From the NCBI RefSeq assembly GCF_029051685.1, contig NZ_JAACFT010000054.1, forward strand, positions 1-38,184: a DNA stretch of 38,184 nucleotides. Reading direction: 5' to 3'. The notes under the pieces were generated by a model. The model made no database searches. It was not told where the DNA came from and was given only the letters and a program-made list of their open reading frames with translations. This DNA is from Bradyrhizobium sp. CSA207 (lineage in GTDB: Bacteria > Pseudomonadota > Alphaproteobacteria > Rhizobiales > Xanthobacteraceae). A program made the translations under genes and the position numbers. Below, piece by piece: positions 9,045 through 17,325 of the stretch. Position 1 is the first letter of the stretch, and each line of letters begins with the position of its first letter.

Positions 9045-9833
9045 TTATTTCAAAGGTTGCTGCAGGACACCAAGTTGGATCAGTAACAGGCGAAAACCCA
9101 GATAGCAGACGAAGAGCAAGCGGTGGATCGAATCCTTGACGAGCCTCATGCTGCTGGCCCCGGACGTTCGTGGACGATGAACTATCTCGACCTCCATTAT
9201 GTCGATTCCGGCTTCAAGGAGCTTACCCGTGATTTCGGTCGAAGAGTTCATCCCCTTGGCTTCGAGGTTTAGCGAACGAATTAGCGGTCCGCTGACGAGC
9301 TTACAGGCCGAGTTGAAGTCCTTGAGTCGGGTGCCGTAGATCAGATTGCATGCGATCCCGCTCGACCAAGTGCCGAAGCGTCTGAACGTCGTGTCCTTCT
9401 TCTTTCGGATTCCGATCGCGGCTGATGTTTCGTCCCGACGGAGCACTGACAGAAGTAGGGAGAGGTTCTCGATAGGAAATTGACCATCCGAGTCGATCAA
9501 CAGCACCCAATCCAACAGTGTTGCCTTGATAGCTGCCGTCAAGGCTACGGCGGCACCCAAATTTTGCGTGAAATCGACCATCCGCAACTCGGGATTTGCC
9601 TTGGCTAGTTCCCGAAGTATCTCTCCGGTGTTGTCATCACTCCCGTCGTTACAAACGACGATTTCAAAATCGCCGATATCTGATGACTTGCGAAGAAACG
9701 CTATCCACGAATCCACCACATGGCGGATGCCAGCTTCCTCATTGTATGCCGGCGCCGCAATTGACAATCGAAGAGTATCATTCGGCGTGGACTGCGATGT
9801 CAGCCCTAGGCGTTCTCCGGACTGTTTGGCCAT
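9045..9833 (-). CDS. GT2 glycosyltransferase, polyprenyl-phosphate sugar synthase-like
   Basis: A family-2 glycosyltransferase. It has LRLSIAAPAYNEEAGIRHVV near the start, FEIVVCNDGSDDNTGEIL, the GAAVALTAAIKA segment and the metal-binding motif LIDSDGQFP, all as in DPM1/ArnC/GtrB-type enzymes that load a sugar onto a lipid phosphate. Near the C-terminus is a hydrophobic stretch (LLFVCYLGFRLLLIQLGVL). The frame stays open upstream to 10049, but those 72 codons translate remnants of other genes (next entry), so I place the start at the ATG at 9833, giving 262 residues. The ribosome-binding site there is weak, so the start is uncertain. It is followed after 11 bases by the YvcK/GT2 fusion. Confidence 0.8.
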   Translation of the reverse strand: MAKQSGERLGLTSQSTPNDTLRLSIAAPAYNEEAGIRHVVDSWIAFLRKSSDIGDFEIVVCNDGSDDNTGEILRELAKANPELRMVDFTQNLGAAVALTAAIKATLLDWVLLIDSDGQFPIENLSLLLSVLRRDETSAAIGIRKKKDTTFRRFGTWSSGIACNLIYGTRLKDFNSACKLVSGPLIRSLNLEAKGMNSSTEITGKLLEAGIDIMEVEIVHRPRTSGASSMRLVKDSIHRLLFVCYLGFRLLLIQLGVLQQPLK

Positions 9834-9845
9834 CTCTTTGCCGTG

Positions 9846-10049
9846 CTCAAGATACCGGCTGTATGTATGATAAGCGCCGGGCAATTGCTGAAATTGAGCG
9901 ACCAGCCTAGATCTTGCTTTGCCTTTTCGATAGAGACGAACGAATCCTGATCGGCGGTCTGGTAAACCCACCGGTAAACGTGGGACAGCCGAAGGTAGGT
10001 TCTCGGGGAGTCCGGTTCCCAGGCCAGCGGCGAGGATCACAGGTTTCAC
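9846..10049 (-). pseudogene. stitched remnants of a sugar nucleotidyltransferase and an SDR epimerase
   Basis: Two scraps are joined here. Reading leftward from 10049, VKPVILAAGLGTGLPENLPS looks like the first residues of a glucose-1-phosphate-type nucleotidyltransferase (normally GLGTRL). Immediately after, in a different frame, comes RLSHVYRWVYQTADQDSFVS then IEKAKQDLGWSLNFSN, which is the C-terminal pattern of NAD-dependent sugar epimerases/dehydratases. A further frame change gives SRYLEHGKE just before the GT2 start. An internal deletion plus frameshifts would explain this: the cluster once had a nucleotidyltransferase and an epimerase here. The remnant stays in frame with the GT2 gene, so automatic annotation may fuse them. 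Confidence 0.65.
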
Positions 10050-10070
10050 GATTGGCTCCGTTTCTTGCTA

Positions 10071-11966
10071 TCATTGTCGCCTGGCTTCACGGCAGGACTG
10101 CTCCGCCTTCGCGATGGGCCGTAGGGGCTTGAACAAAAACTGCCTGTGAGCATTCGGATCATCCCCGTCATTAAGGGGGGTTTCGAACGCAGCGGCGGCG
10201 ACGTAGTCCGCCTGGTGGGCTCCAAAGGTGGCCATGACACTGGCTTGATCAAGATGATGCGGGCCCGTCGGCTCGATCAGTACCCACGCTTTGGCCAGAT
10301 CGGCGCAGTTCTCACGCCCGAGCGCTTCCGCCGCGGCGGCGTTACTGCCGGAATAGGACACGGTCGGCCATGGTTGACCGAAGTGTGCTGGGCTACTGTC
10401 CCATGGTCCGATCAGAAATGGTAGACCTAGGGCGCGCGTTTCGAGCACAAATAGCAGGCCCGGCGAGCGGCCAGAGAGATCGACCACGGGGGTACTGACT
10501 TCAAGGCCGGCCGCACGAGCCTGGGCTCTGGCCGTGGCCAGATAGTCGTGGACCGGTTGCGAGAGCACCAATTGTCCACCGCCCGGCAAGGGTGTGACAG
10601 CGTTATAAGCGCGTAGATCTTTCACCTGATGGTGCGGCTTGAGCATGGCAGTATTGATCACTGATGCAGTGAGAAATTGTGCCAATACCGTCAGGGGCAG
10701 TAGGGTGGCGGCGCCGCGTCCCTGTTGCGCAAGAGGGCTCAGGAAGGTAACGACCGCGAGCATCCAGAACAAGGCGGTCATCGAACCGGCGAACCAGTAA
10801 TTGAGATTGGAGCCCAGCGCGGACATGTGCGGCAGTACCAAAAAGGTTAACGCTAGAGCGATGCTGGTGGGAGTTTGGGAGCGCAGAACCAAACCCTCAC
10901 GATTGAACATCGCGCCAAGGCATATGAAGGCTGGCACTAGGAACAAGCTCGAGGGAATGATGCTGATCGGATCGGTCCCCAGCAGCGCAATCGCTATTGT
11001 TAGGATCAACACCGCAGCAAGAGCCAGCGATGCGAGCAATTCGTGCGTAGGCCCGATGAGAATAGTGAGCAGAAGAGCTGTCGCCATTAACACAGCGATA
11101 GCGAGTTGCCCGCGACTGGCTTCGAGCCAGTCGATCCGAAGGATGAAGGATACCTCGTGCCGGGCACCCAGCAGGATTTCCAAATCGGCGCTGTTGACCA
11201 TGCGGGTGACCAGCCCGGTGACACCGCGATCGATCCCGTAGGCGGTAACGATCAGTAGAGCGAGAGCGACCAGCGCTGCGCCAAGCAAGGGCAGCACCGA
11301 CTTTCGGCGCAAAACGACGACATAGAGCATAACGAGGAGGGCAATGGCCGCAGCGGTGGTTGGCTTAGCCATGAAGCAGAACCAGCCGCCAATGCCGACC
11401 AGGATCCATCCAACGATCTGGCGGACGCGCCCTCGCCGATCGGCTAGCAACAAGCCGATCATTACCATCAAGACAGATTGAAAGGTGAGAGTGAAGTAGT
11501 TGGGGGTAAGTAACCACAAATGAAAGGCGACCAATGACAGGCTGGCGATTCCTGCCGATAGCACCGCCGCCTGTGGCCAGCCCACTGTCCAGAGGCGCCG
11601 GATCACAAGGAAGCTCAACATCCAGCCCAGCGCCATGGTGAGCGTGACGTTCGCCATCCGAAGCACAGCGATGTCGCGCCCTGCCCACTGATATGGCCAG
11701 TGATAAACGAAGCCAAAAAGGGACGGCGGACTATTGATTGAGTAGGCGAATGGGTTTGCGATGGAGTTGAGGTGGAAACCTTCGGCGCTCAGATTGAAAC
11801 CGTAACTGCTGTAGTATAGCAGCCAGGCGAAAAGGATCGCCGTGGTTACCGCGGACAGAGCCAGCAAAGTCCGATCCCGCAAATCTGACAGCGTCCTTCC
11901 GTTGGCAAAGCGGTTACTTTTGGCATAGGCCCTTCCTGACAGTTTCATAGACGAGACCCATTCCAA
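10071..11966 (-). CDS. polytopic membrane protein, GT-C glycosyltransferase-like
   Basis: A 631-residue integral membrane protein. After a basic N-terminus there is a first membrane span (LLALSAVTTAILFAWLLYY), a large loop of about 60 residues (FNLSAEGFHLNSIANPF), then roughly ten further spans to about residue 450, and a soluble C-terminal domain of about 180 residues (from LRAYNAVTPLPGGGQL). This plan is that of GT-C glycosyltransferases, which take sugars from polyprenyl-phosphate donors. I see no decisive family motif, so the call rests on topology and on the GT2 and YvcK/GT2 genes that follow. It begins right beside an IS110 remnant; ATG 11966 or ATG 11948 could be the start. A flippase or polymerase is an alternative. 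Confidence 0.6.
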   Translation of the reverse strand: MEWVSSMKLSGRAYAKSNRFANGRTLSDLRDRTLLALSAVTTAILFAWLLYYSSYGFNLSAEGFHLNSIANPFAYSINSPPSLFGFVYHWPYQWAGRDIAVLRMANVTLTMALGWMLSFLVIRRLWTVGWPQAAVLSAGIASLSLVAFHLWLLTPNYFTLTFQSVLMVMIGLLLADRRGRVRQIVGWILVGIGGWFCFMAKPTTAAAIALLVMLYVVVLRRKSVLPLLGAALVALALLIVTAYGIDRGVTGLVTRMVNSADLEILLGARHEVSFILRIDWLEASRGQLAIAVLMATALLLTILIGPTHELLASLALAAVLILTIAIALLGTDPISIIPSSLFLVPAFICLGAMFNREGLVLRSQTPTSIALALTFLVLPHMSALGSNLNYWFAGSMTALFWMLAVVTFLSPLAQQGRGAATLLPLTVLAQFLTASVINTAMLKPHHQVKDLRAYNAVTPLPGGGQLVLSQPVHDYLATARAQARAAGLEVSTPVVDLSGRSPGLLFVLETRALGLPFLIGPWDSSPAHFGQPWPTVSYSGSNAAAAEALGRENCADLAKAWVLIEPTGPHHLDQASVMATFGAHQADYVAAAAFETPLNDGDDPNAHRQFLFKPLRPIAKAEQSCREARRQ

Positions 11967-11984
11967 TGGATATCAGCCTCAAGA

Positions 11985-12430
11985 AGCTTTTAACTGGCCT
12001 GAGCCCCGCGATCTGCTCCCATAACTGGTAGGGTCCTCGGCGGGTGGTGGCATGAAGCCGATCCCGTTCACGAGAGGCCAGATCATCGGGATATTGCGGA
12101 ACAGGAATCTGGTGAGCAGCGGCGGCTTTTGAATTTCGTGCAATCGAACTCGACCTTGAAGGATGGCGGGCGCGCATGCCCCTCCAGGCATCGAGCAACG
12201 GCTCGATAATCTGCTTGAGCCCGGCATTGTTCGCCAGCAGGCTGCACACATGACGCTCAAATACGCGTCCTGGCCCCTTGGGAACGACTAGGCCGAACGT
12301 ATTCATCAGACCGCGGATCTGGTTGGACAGCTGGGTTGTCATCTTGAGCGTTGGTTGCGCGCTGCGACCAGCGTGCGAACCAGCGTTCTGTCAAAGCTCC
12401 ACGGGCCGAGTACTCGGCCGCTGCCAAGGT
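11985..12430 (-). pseudogene. IS110-family transposase remnant
   Basis: The minus strand reads VLGPWSFDRTLVRTLVAARN then, after a frame change near 12345, TTQLSNQIRGLMNTFGLVVP and KGPGRVFERHV, the middle part of an IS110-family transposase (the segment before the C-terminal transposase-20 domain). The C-terminal part is scrambled by further frameshifts (AEDPTSYGSRSRGSGQ is just recognisable), and both the N-terminal DEDD catalytic part and the 3' end are missing. It lies directly upstream of the GT-C-like gene and may have cut away that cluster's original promoter. Confidence 0.75.
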
Positions 12431-12504
12431 CTACGTTGAATCATTCAGGAATGTTTGGTGGGTGAACGGCGTGGTTCTAAAATGCAAGCGCGGCCGGCTG
12501 TGAA

Positions 12505-12750
12505 TTGCCGGGGTATCTCAGGCAGGTTGGCACGATCAACTTGGGTTTCTGCTTGTATGTTGTTCTTACGCCACGCGAACGCACCAACTCTGCTCTTGAT
12601 CAGTACGAGCTGGCCGTCGATGAGATCGTCTCCGCCTGTAACGGTGATCTGCACAGTGCGCTTCGAGCGCTCATGCTCCTCAATGAGCAGTTAGAGCAAG
12701 AGCTGGCGCTTATGAGCGGGGTCCGTCCTCCTGACGAGTGGCTGCATTAA
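12505..12750 (+). CDS. small uncharacterised protein
   Basis: A frame of 81 codons whose second half, ERTNSALDQYELAVDEIVSA then CNGDLHSALRALMLLNEQLE, is a regular amphipathic helix pattern of real-protein composition. I recall similar small proteins scattered in rhizobial symbiosis regions but cannot name a family. The first 25 codons (MPGYLRQVGTINLGF) look unlike a normal start and have no convincing ribosome-binding site, so the gene may have lost its start or begin at a later non-ATG codon. It stands alone between IS110 and IS256 remnants. No function is proposed. Confidence 0.45.
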   Translation: MPGYLRQVGTINLGFCLYVVLTPRERTNSALDQYELAVDEIVSACNGDLHSALRALMLLNEQLEQELALMSGVRPPDEWLH

Positions 12751-12865
12751 AGTGACATGTGCGCGGTGAGTGGAATAACCAGCGGGTCGTCTCGGTCCCC
12801 GCGTTGCGTGCTCCGGATTACGTGCACTGGATACTGGGATAGACTGGAGATTGCCAAGTAGCGAA

Positions 12866-13981
12866 AGCTGGCGCCGCGGTGCAGGAGACACTTGAAGCCG
12901 AGATGACGGAGACGCTGGGGGCGGAAAAAGGGGCGCGCTCTGAAGCCCGGCTTGGCTATCGCTCTGGCTACTACACGCGCTCGCTGATCACGCGGGTTGG
13001 CAAGATCGAACTGAAGGTTCCGTAGGACCGCCAAGGGCGGTTCTCGACCGAGCTGTTCGAGCGCTATCAGCGCTCGGAGAAGGCGCTGGTGGCGGCGCTG
13101 GCCGAGATGTACGTGCAAGGCGTCTCGACGCGGAAGGTGAAGCAGGTCACCGAGGAACTGGTGGGCCATTCCTTCTCGGCCTCGGCGATCAGCACCATCA
13201 ACAAGCGGCTGGATGCCTCGCTGAAAGCGTTCTGCGAACGCAAGCTGAAGTAACCGTTTCCCTATCTGATCCTGGACGCCCGCTACGAACGGGTGCGAGA
13301 GGACGGCATCATTGCCAGCCAGGCGGTGCTGATCGCAATCGGCGTTGACTGGGAAGGCCGGCGCCAGGTGCTCGCGGTCGAGCTCGCCAACCGGGAGAGC
13401 CGATCGAGCTGGAAAGAATTTTTGGAAGCTCTGAAGGCCCGCGGCCTGCACGGAGTGGAGTTCGTGGTCTCCGATGATCATCCAGGGCTGAAGAAAGCTA
13501 TTCCCGAAGTCCTCACCGGGGTGTTCTGGCAGCGCTGTTACGTGCACTTCCTCACGAATGCGCTCGACTATGTGCCGCGCAAGGTCGACGACGATTGCCT
13601 GCTGGAGCTGCGCTGGATGTACGAACGGCGCGATCTCACAGAGGTGCGGCGCGATCTCGCCGCCTGGCTTGCCAAATGGAGCGGCAAATACCCAAAGCTC
13701 ACCGCCTGGGTGGAGGAGAACATCGAGGAGACGCTCACCTACTTCCGCCTGCCGCTGGCACACCGCATGCACATGAAGTCGACCAACATGCTGGAGCGGC
13801 TCAACGAGGTATCAGGCGACGCACCTATGTGGTGCGTATCTTCCCCAATGGCGAGAGCTGTCTACGGCTCGTCCGTGCGTTGACCGTCGAACGCCATGAG
13901 CCTTGGCTCGCGGACCGTCGCTAGCTGAACATGGATCTGTTGAAGGACCACAAGAAGGAGGCGTTACGCCAGGCGGCCTGA
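12866..13981 (+). pseudogene. IS256-family transposase, inactivated
   Basis: Stitched together, this is most of an IS256-family (mutator-type) transposase: AAVQETLEAEMTETLGAEKG, YRSGYYTRSLITRVGKIEL, LFERYQRSEKALVAALAEMY, FPYLILDARYERV (first catalytic D), VEFVVSDDHPGLKKA (second D), NALDYVPRKVDDDCL and STNMLERLNE (catalytic E). It is broken by an in-frame TAG at about 13023, a TAA at about 13250 and a frameshift near 13810, after which RRRTYVVRIFPNGESCLRL continues to DLLKDHKKEALRQAA. About 35 N-terminal residues are missing. No clear terminal inverted repeats were found. It cannot make a working transposase. Confidence 0.88.
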
Positions 13982-14012
13982 CGATGCTCGGGCCCCAAAG
14001 GGATGGACGCCA

Positions 14013-14080
14013 CCCCTCTCCGCCGCCGTCGCTCGCCTGCTGCGCTTCTGGGTGAGGCGAGCGACGGCGGCTCCGAGGGG
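14013..14080. repeat. long near-perfect inverted repeat (hairpin)
   Basis: CCGCCGTCGCTCGCC (14023-14037) is exactly repeated in reverse complement at 14056-14070 across an 18-base loop. One more pair (14022/14071), a symmetric TCC/TCC internal loop and a CCCCTC/GAGGGG outer stem (14013-14018 with 14075-14080) extend it to 68 bases. There is no U-run after it, so it is not a classical intrinsic terminator. It lies just after the IS256 remnant and before the DUF4189 gene, in a stretch (13985-14224) where I see no gene. Confidence 0.7.
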
Positions 14081-14224
14081 ATGGCTCGGCCGAATCCCAT
14101 GATCGATTTTGCTGAACCTGACGCACAGAACTCTCTTCAGTCGCGGGGTTCGGCTGGATATGTCTGCTGCGAATTTGGGTTCGCCTGACCTCCTTCCTTA
14201 GGGCCCTTGGCTTACTGAGGGGCC

Positions 14225-14599
14225 TTAGTGGCAAACCCAGGCCCGCAGTTTGCAGTCCTCGTCGCCGGTCTCATTGCATCCGGCCAGCGCGCCTTGTTGC
14301 GATAGCTCCTCTTCAAATTCACCAAGTGGGTGGGACCACCACGCGCGTCCCAGCCGGCGTCCATTGCCTATGGCAACGGCGGCGCAAGCGTTGCTTTCGT
14401 AAGTTTCGATTTGGCAATCCGAGCCGCCCTTGCGGCGACAGTCGAGCAGGGCCCACCGTTTAGCGTGCTTTTGTGATCTACACCCGTGCGAGACACCGAC
14501 CACGTCATCTGGTTTGGAGTATGCGATGGCCCCGGAGCCGGCGAACGCGGTAGTGTTTGAAATGAACAGCGCGAGGACGCCGATTATTAGTTTACGCAT
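14225..14599 (-). CDS. DUF4189 secreted small cysteine-rich protein
   Basis: A 124-residue protein beginning MRKLIIGVLALFISNTTAFA, a standard Sec signal peptide with cleavage expected after AFA. The mature part has the DUF4189 pattern: GAIAYSKPDDVVGVSHGCRS, then A..ALLDCRRKGGSDCQI, NACAAVAIGNGRRLGRAWW and a terminal DCKLRAWVCH, with six or more cysteines that probably form disulphides in the periplasm. The function of the family is unknown. It stands alone between insertion-sequence remnants with its frame intact, which suggests it is kept by selection or arrived recently. Confidence 0.8.
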   Translation of the reverse strand: MRKLIIGVLALFISNTTAFAGSGAIAYSKPDDVVGVSHGCRSQKHAKRWALLDCRRKGGSDCQIETYESNACAAVAIGNGRRLGRAWWSHPLGEFEEELSQQGALAGCNETGDEDCKLRAWVCH

Positions 14600-14952
14600 T
14601 CACTTTTCTCCATTTGGATTTGAGCATCGCACCGATTGGCGCCTATTGCCCTACGGCGAGATACAGCAAGGGCCGTGCCAGCGCTCCTCGCGCGCACTAA
14701 GCGCCTAATTGTGCTTTGAAACAGTTCGCGATGCGCAAACGGCGCACGGTGTTTTGAATCTCACAGCTTTGTGCACCGCTGTCAGAAAGCTGACAAGGAT
14801 CGAGAGGCTGACGCATCCGGACCTTGCCACACGGACTTGATCCGGGTTGAAGGCAATTCCTTTTTGGCAATGCGCGCGGCGCCCTGGGAGACTTGCACCG
14901 CCAACCGCTGCAAGAGGATTTCACGGTCCATGCCGCGCTTACAGCAAACTAG
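14600..14952. other. gene-free stretch
   Basis: The 350 bases between the DUF4189 start and the left end of the next insertion element contain only short frames without ribosome-binding sites or recognisable composition. The DUF4189 promoter should lie at its left end, but no confident -35/-10 pair was picked out. Confidence 0.4.
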
Positions 14953-15789
14953 GGTACAGACTCAATTGAGCCAATATGCGACGAGAGCGGCGAGCTGAAC
15001 AGCGGCTAAGAAATTCCGGGCGAGCTTGTCGTATCATGTGGCGATGCGGCGGAAATCCTTGAGCCGGCAAAAGCAGCGTTCGATGACATTTCGGCCTCCG
15101 TAGGCGCGTTTGTTGAAACGATGAATGACGACACGGTTGGATTTATTGGGAATGACGGGCTTGGCGCCGGGACCAGCGATTTCGGCGCGAAGGTTGTCCC
15201 CGTCGTACCCTTTGTCTGCGAGAAGCGCGCTCATGGTCGGTGCGAGCGCCAGAACATCGGGCGCGGCAGCGATGTCGGCATCCTGACCTGGGTCAGATGC
15301 AGGACGACCCGGTCGGCAGAGCGGATCGCTCAGCGCATGGACTTTTGTCGTACGGCCTCCCCGCGAGCGGCCGATTGCCTGATTGTGCTCCCCCTTTTCC
15401 GCCGGAGGCACAGCGATGAGCTTTGATCGAAGTCGAGTCGAGCGACAGCACGACGGCATCTTTGCCAGGTTTGGCCAGTGCTTGAAAGATTGCGCACCAT
15501 CGTTCGCGCTTGGCCCAGCGATTGAAGCGATTGTAGATCATCGTGTAAGGACCGTATTCGCGCGGACAATCACGCCATCGCGCACCCGATTGCAGCATGT
15601 GAACAATACCGCTGAAGATGCGCCGGTCGTCTCCCGATCCGGCCCCGTTAGTCCCGTCGGCAGATGAGGTTCGATACGAGCCCATTGCCTGTCATTCAAC
15701 CAAAACAAACCCGCGCGCATTCGCTCGCCCCCGAATCAAGAACACGGAGGCAAGAGACTCACGTGGCGCTATTTAGGTACAGACCCTAG
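14953..15789 (-). mobile_element. IS5-family (IS427-group-like) element, degenerate
   Basis: The element is about 837 bp, with outward ends beginning GGGTACAGACTCAA (left) and GGGTCTGTACCTAA (right, minus strand), which are only roughly alike. The transposase reads leftward: GLFWLNDRQWARIEPHLPTG, then after a frame change GDDRRIFSGIVHMLQSGARW, CPREYGPYTMIYNRFNRW, then orfB with GRSRGGRTTKVHALSD, LLADKGYDGDNLRAEIAGPG and NVIERCFCRLKDFRRIAT. Between the two halves is GGAAAAGGGGG, a plausible site of the programmed frameshift used by this group. An extra frame change near 15650 and a stop replacing a Trp codon after RRIAT show the copy is dead. Confidence 0.75.
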
Positions 15790-16099
15790 CAGCGAGAGAC
15801 AGCTCAGCGCCGAACGACGTCTGCCGGCCGAGCTGATGATCCGCCGGCACGCTCGCGGACCGCATTTCCGGGTGGTAGATCTATATTCACAGATGCGCCT
15901 TTATCGGTCGCTGATTGAAACCATGACAATCGATGAGGTCTAGGCCAAGTGGGCCGGTCTATCGGCAGACCGGTCAGCTCGCTCATCGCGCGAGCTGACC
16001 CTCGGACGCAGGGACCTGAAACGATCAGCTGGCCCGGCGGTCGTAATCCGCCTGGCCGGCTCGATCACGCCTGTCAATTTCCGAAAATTGAACCATATC
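15790..16099. other. gene-poor stretch with tandem hairpins and an unidentified coding scrap
   Basis: Next to the IS end a frame reads AELMIRRHARGPHFRVVDLY then SQMRLYRSLIETMTIDEV to a TAG at about 15942. Its composition looks like the end of a real protein, but I do not recognise the family and it has no start. Two adjacent inverted repeats follow (see the separate entry). No complete gene is seen. Confidence 0.35.
15954..16000. repeat. two adjacent inverted repeats
   Basis: CCGGTCT (15954-15960) pairs with AGACCGG (15967-15973) across a 6-base loop. Directly after it, GGTCAGCTCGC (15972-15982) pairs perfectly with GCGAGCTGACC (15990-16000) across a 7-base loop. The two share bases 15972-15973, so they could be alternative structures. 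No T-run follows. The 11-bp repeat could be an operator or part of a terminator for the unidentified coding scrap to its left. Confidence 0.55.
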
Positions 16100-16273
16100 T
16101 CAGCGCTGGTGACCCAAGCCAATCCCCAAGGTACGTGCTTTCTGTCGTAGAGACCCCTCGGATCGCTTCATCAGCTTTGAAACCCTAGCTACAGGGGTGC
16201 GGGCCTTTGAGTGCTCTTTGAGCAGCTTGACGTCATCCTTACTATACTCTTTGCGCTTGGCGGCTTTTGCCAC
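16100..16273 (-). CDS. small SANT/Myb-like HTH protein
   Basis: A 57-residue basic protein from a GTG at 16273, chosen because a GGAGA ribosome-binding site lies 6-10 bases before it; the frame extends upstream without one. The sequence AKAAKRKEYSKDDVKLLKEH then VARVSKLMKRSEGSLRQKA and LGIGLGHQR has the spacing of a SANT/Myb-like helix-turn-helix (acidic helix, IA..L.R...a...ra..lG). Such short proteins are common in Bradyrhizobium and may bind DNA, but no function is established. It stands alone between the IS427-type remnant and a gene-free stretch. Confidence 0.65.
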   Translation of the reverse strand: MAKAAKRKEYSKDDVKLLKEHSKARTPVARVSKLMKRSEGSLRQKARTLGIGLGHQR

Positions 16274-16811
16274 GTGATGTTCTCCGATTTCGTTTTGCAC
16301 ATTTGCCTGTAGCGCCTTGTTTTTGGCGTAGACGCAACTGCATCCCATTACCATATCAATGGTGATCGACAACTATTCAAGCGGATTTTTCTCTTCGAGA
16401 TAAGAACTGGAACTACACGCGAATTTGTCCTCCCTGGATGTTTATCTGCGTGACAAACCGATTCTCGACATGCACGTTACCCAGCTTCAACATGGAAGCA
16501 AGCCATAGATAAGGGACGCTTGACGCGTCTTCGAAAGACAACTCGAAAAGCGCTTCTTGCTTGAATGCTCCGACCTCAGCTCACCAAGACATTTCGTAGA
16601 ATGGTATTTCCAGGCGCCAGTATTGATGGAGTAGCGCTGGATCGGCCGGGACACTCGCACTGCCTCACTTGCGCGCGCATCATCAACCGGCCGCCACGGC
16701 GAGTGCCCGGCGTCACCGCGCGAAGAACAAACGTCTTGTCCTATTTTCCGAAGGCCAGCGGCTTTAAGTGAAAGTACTCACAAAGGCAAATCTTGCGATG
16801 CCAGATCCTCG
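16274..16811. other. gene-free stretch downstream of the nif operon
   Basis: About 540 bases hold only short frames lacking ribosome-binding sites. The nif transcripts from the right end here. I see no convincing intrinsic terminator and no nod-box-like repeat. Confidence 0.4.
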
Positions 16812-17048
16812 TCAGCTGATCGAGCACGGCTCGCCCGTCCTAATTTGATCTGCCGCAGCATTCTTGATCTGATTAGCCACGTTGAGATACCCAGGCAATT
16901 CCGCTGCGAGAACGATCGCTTGCCCCCGTCTCATGGAGCCGACGAACGAGCGTCGTGATTCCACGGGCTGGTCACTACCGCATGGCAAACAACCTGCGGG
17001 CCTGCCGTCGTGGGTGAGTTTGGCACCGGCAGGCGATTGCTTAATCAT
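16812..17048 (-). CDS. small protein, last gene of the nifB operon
   Basis: A 78-residue frame whose ATG at 17048 overlaps the stop of the preceding gene as ATGA, the arrangement seen at most junctions of this operon. The C-terminal half, GQAIVLAAELPGYLNVANQI then KNAAADQIRTGEP, is helical and looks genuine; the N-terminal half (TKLTHDGRPAG-like) is less so. I do not recognise a family. Its position after nifZ and the DUF6129-like gene suggests an accessory role in nitrogenase maturation, but that is only context. Confidence 0.5.
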   Translation of the reverse strand: MIKQSPAGAKLTHDGRPAGCLPCGSDQPVESRRSFVGSMRRGQAIVLAAELPGYLNVANQIKNAAADQIRTGEPCSIS

Positions 17049-17320
17049 GACTTGCCAGAGCGCTTGGCCAGCACAATGCCGGTGGCGCGCTGCGGATCAT
17101 TCGTAATCTGTGCACAGTGACCGCCACTGTCGAGCAGATGCAGGTCGAACTGTCCAACCCGGCGGAACGGTGTCTGCGTCATGTCGGAAGCCTCGCAACA
17201 GATCCAGGCGAGATGTGGAAATTTCTGCCGGAGCATCAGGCAGGGCTCAGACGCTGTATCAATAGTGGCGAGCGTCTGCTCGATGTTCGTCAATTCACCT
17301 GCTGCGAGCACCATCTCCAC
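17045..17320 (-). CDS. small nif-cluster protein, DUF6129-like
   Basis: 91 residues: LTNIEQTLATIDTASEPCLM, LRQKFPHLAWICCEASDM and, near the end, FDLHLLDSGGHCAQITNDPQ then RATGIVLAKR. The pattern of a short helix, a CSDDD-like loop and a YLVD..GHC..LT.D...ATG.VLA ending resembles the DUF6129 family often found in nif clusters, recalled from memory and not searched. Five bases separate it from the preceding gene, and its stop overlaps the next start. Function unknown; co-expression with nifB and nifZ is expected. Confidence 0.55.
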   Translation of the reverse strand: MEMVLAAGELTNIEQTLATIDTASEPCLMLRQKFPHLAWICCEASDMTQTPFRRVGQFDLHLLDSGGHCAQITNDPQRATGIVLAKRSGKS

Positions 17321-17325
17321 AATCC

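Noticed and set aside
12747..13772. Minus-strand frame of 341 codons
   Set aside because: Antisense to the IS256 transposase remnant; no family-like segment.
15381..15400. Whole IS427-type orfA/orfB frame change as decay
   Set aside because: The GGAAAAGGGGG site lies where this group uses programmed frameshifting, so this particular change is not counted as a mutation; the one near 15650 and the stop after RRIAT are.
16565..16771. Plus-strand 68-codon frame
   Set aside because: No ribosome-binding site, arginine/proline-rich shadow-like composition, no neighbour in the same orientation.
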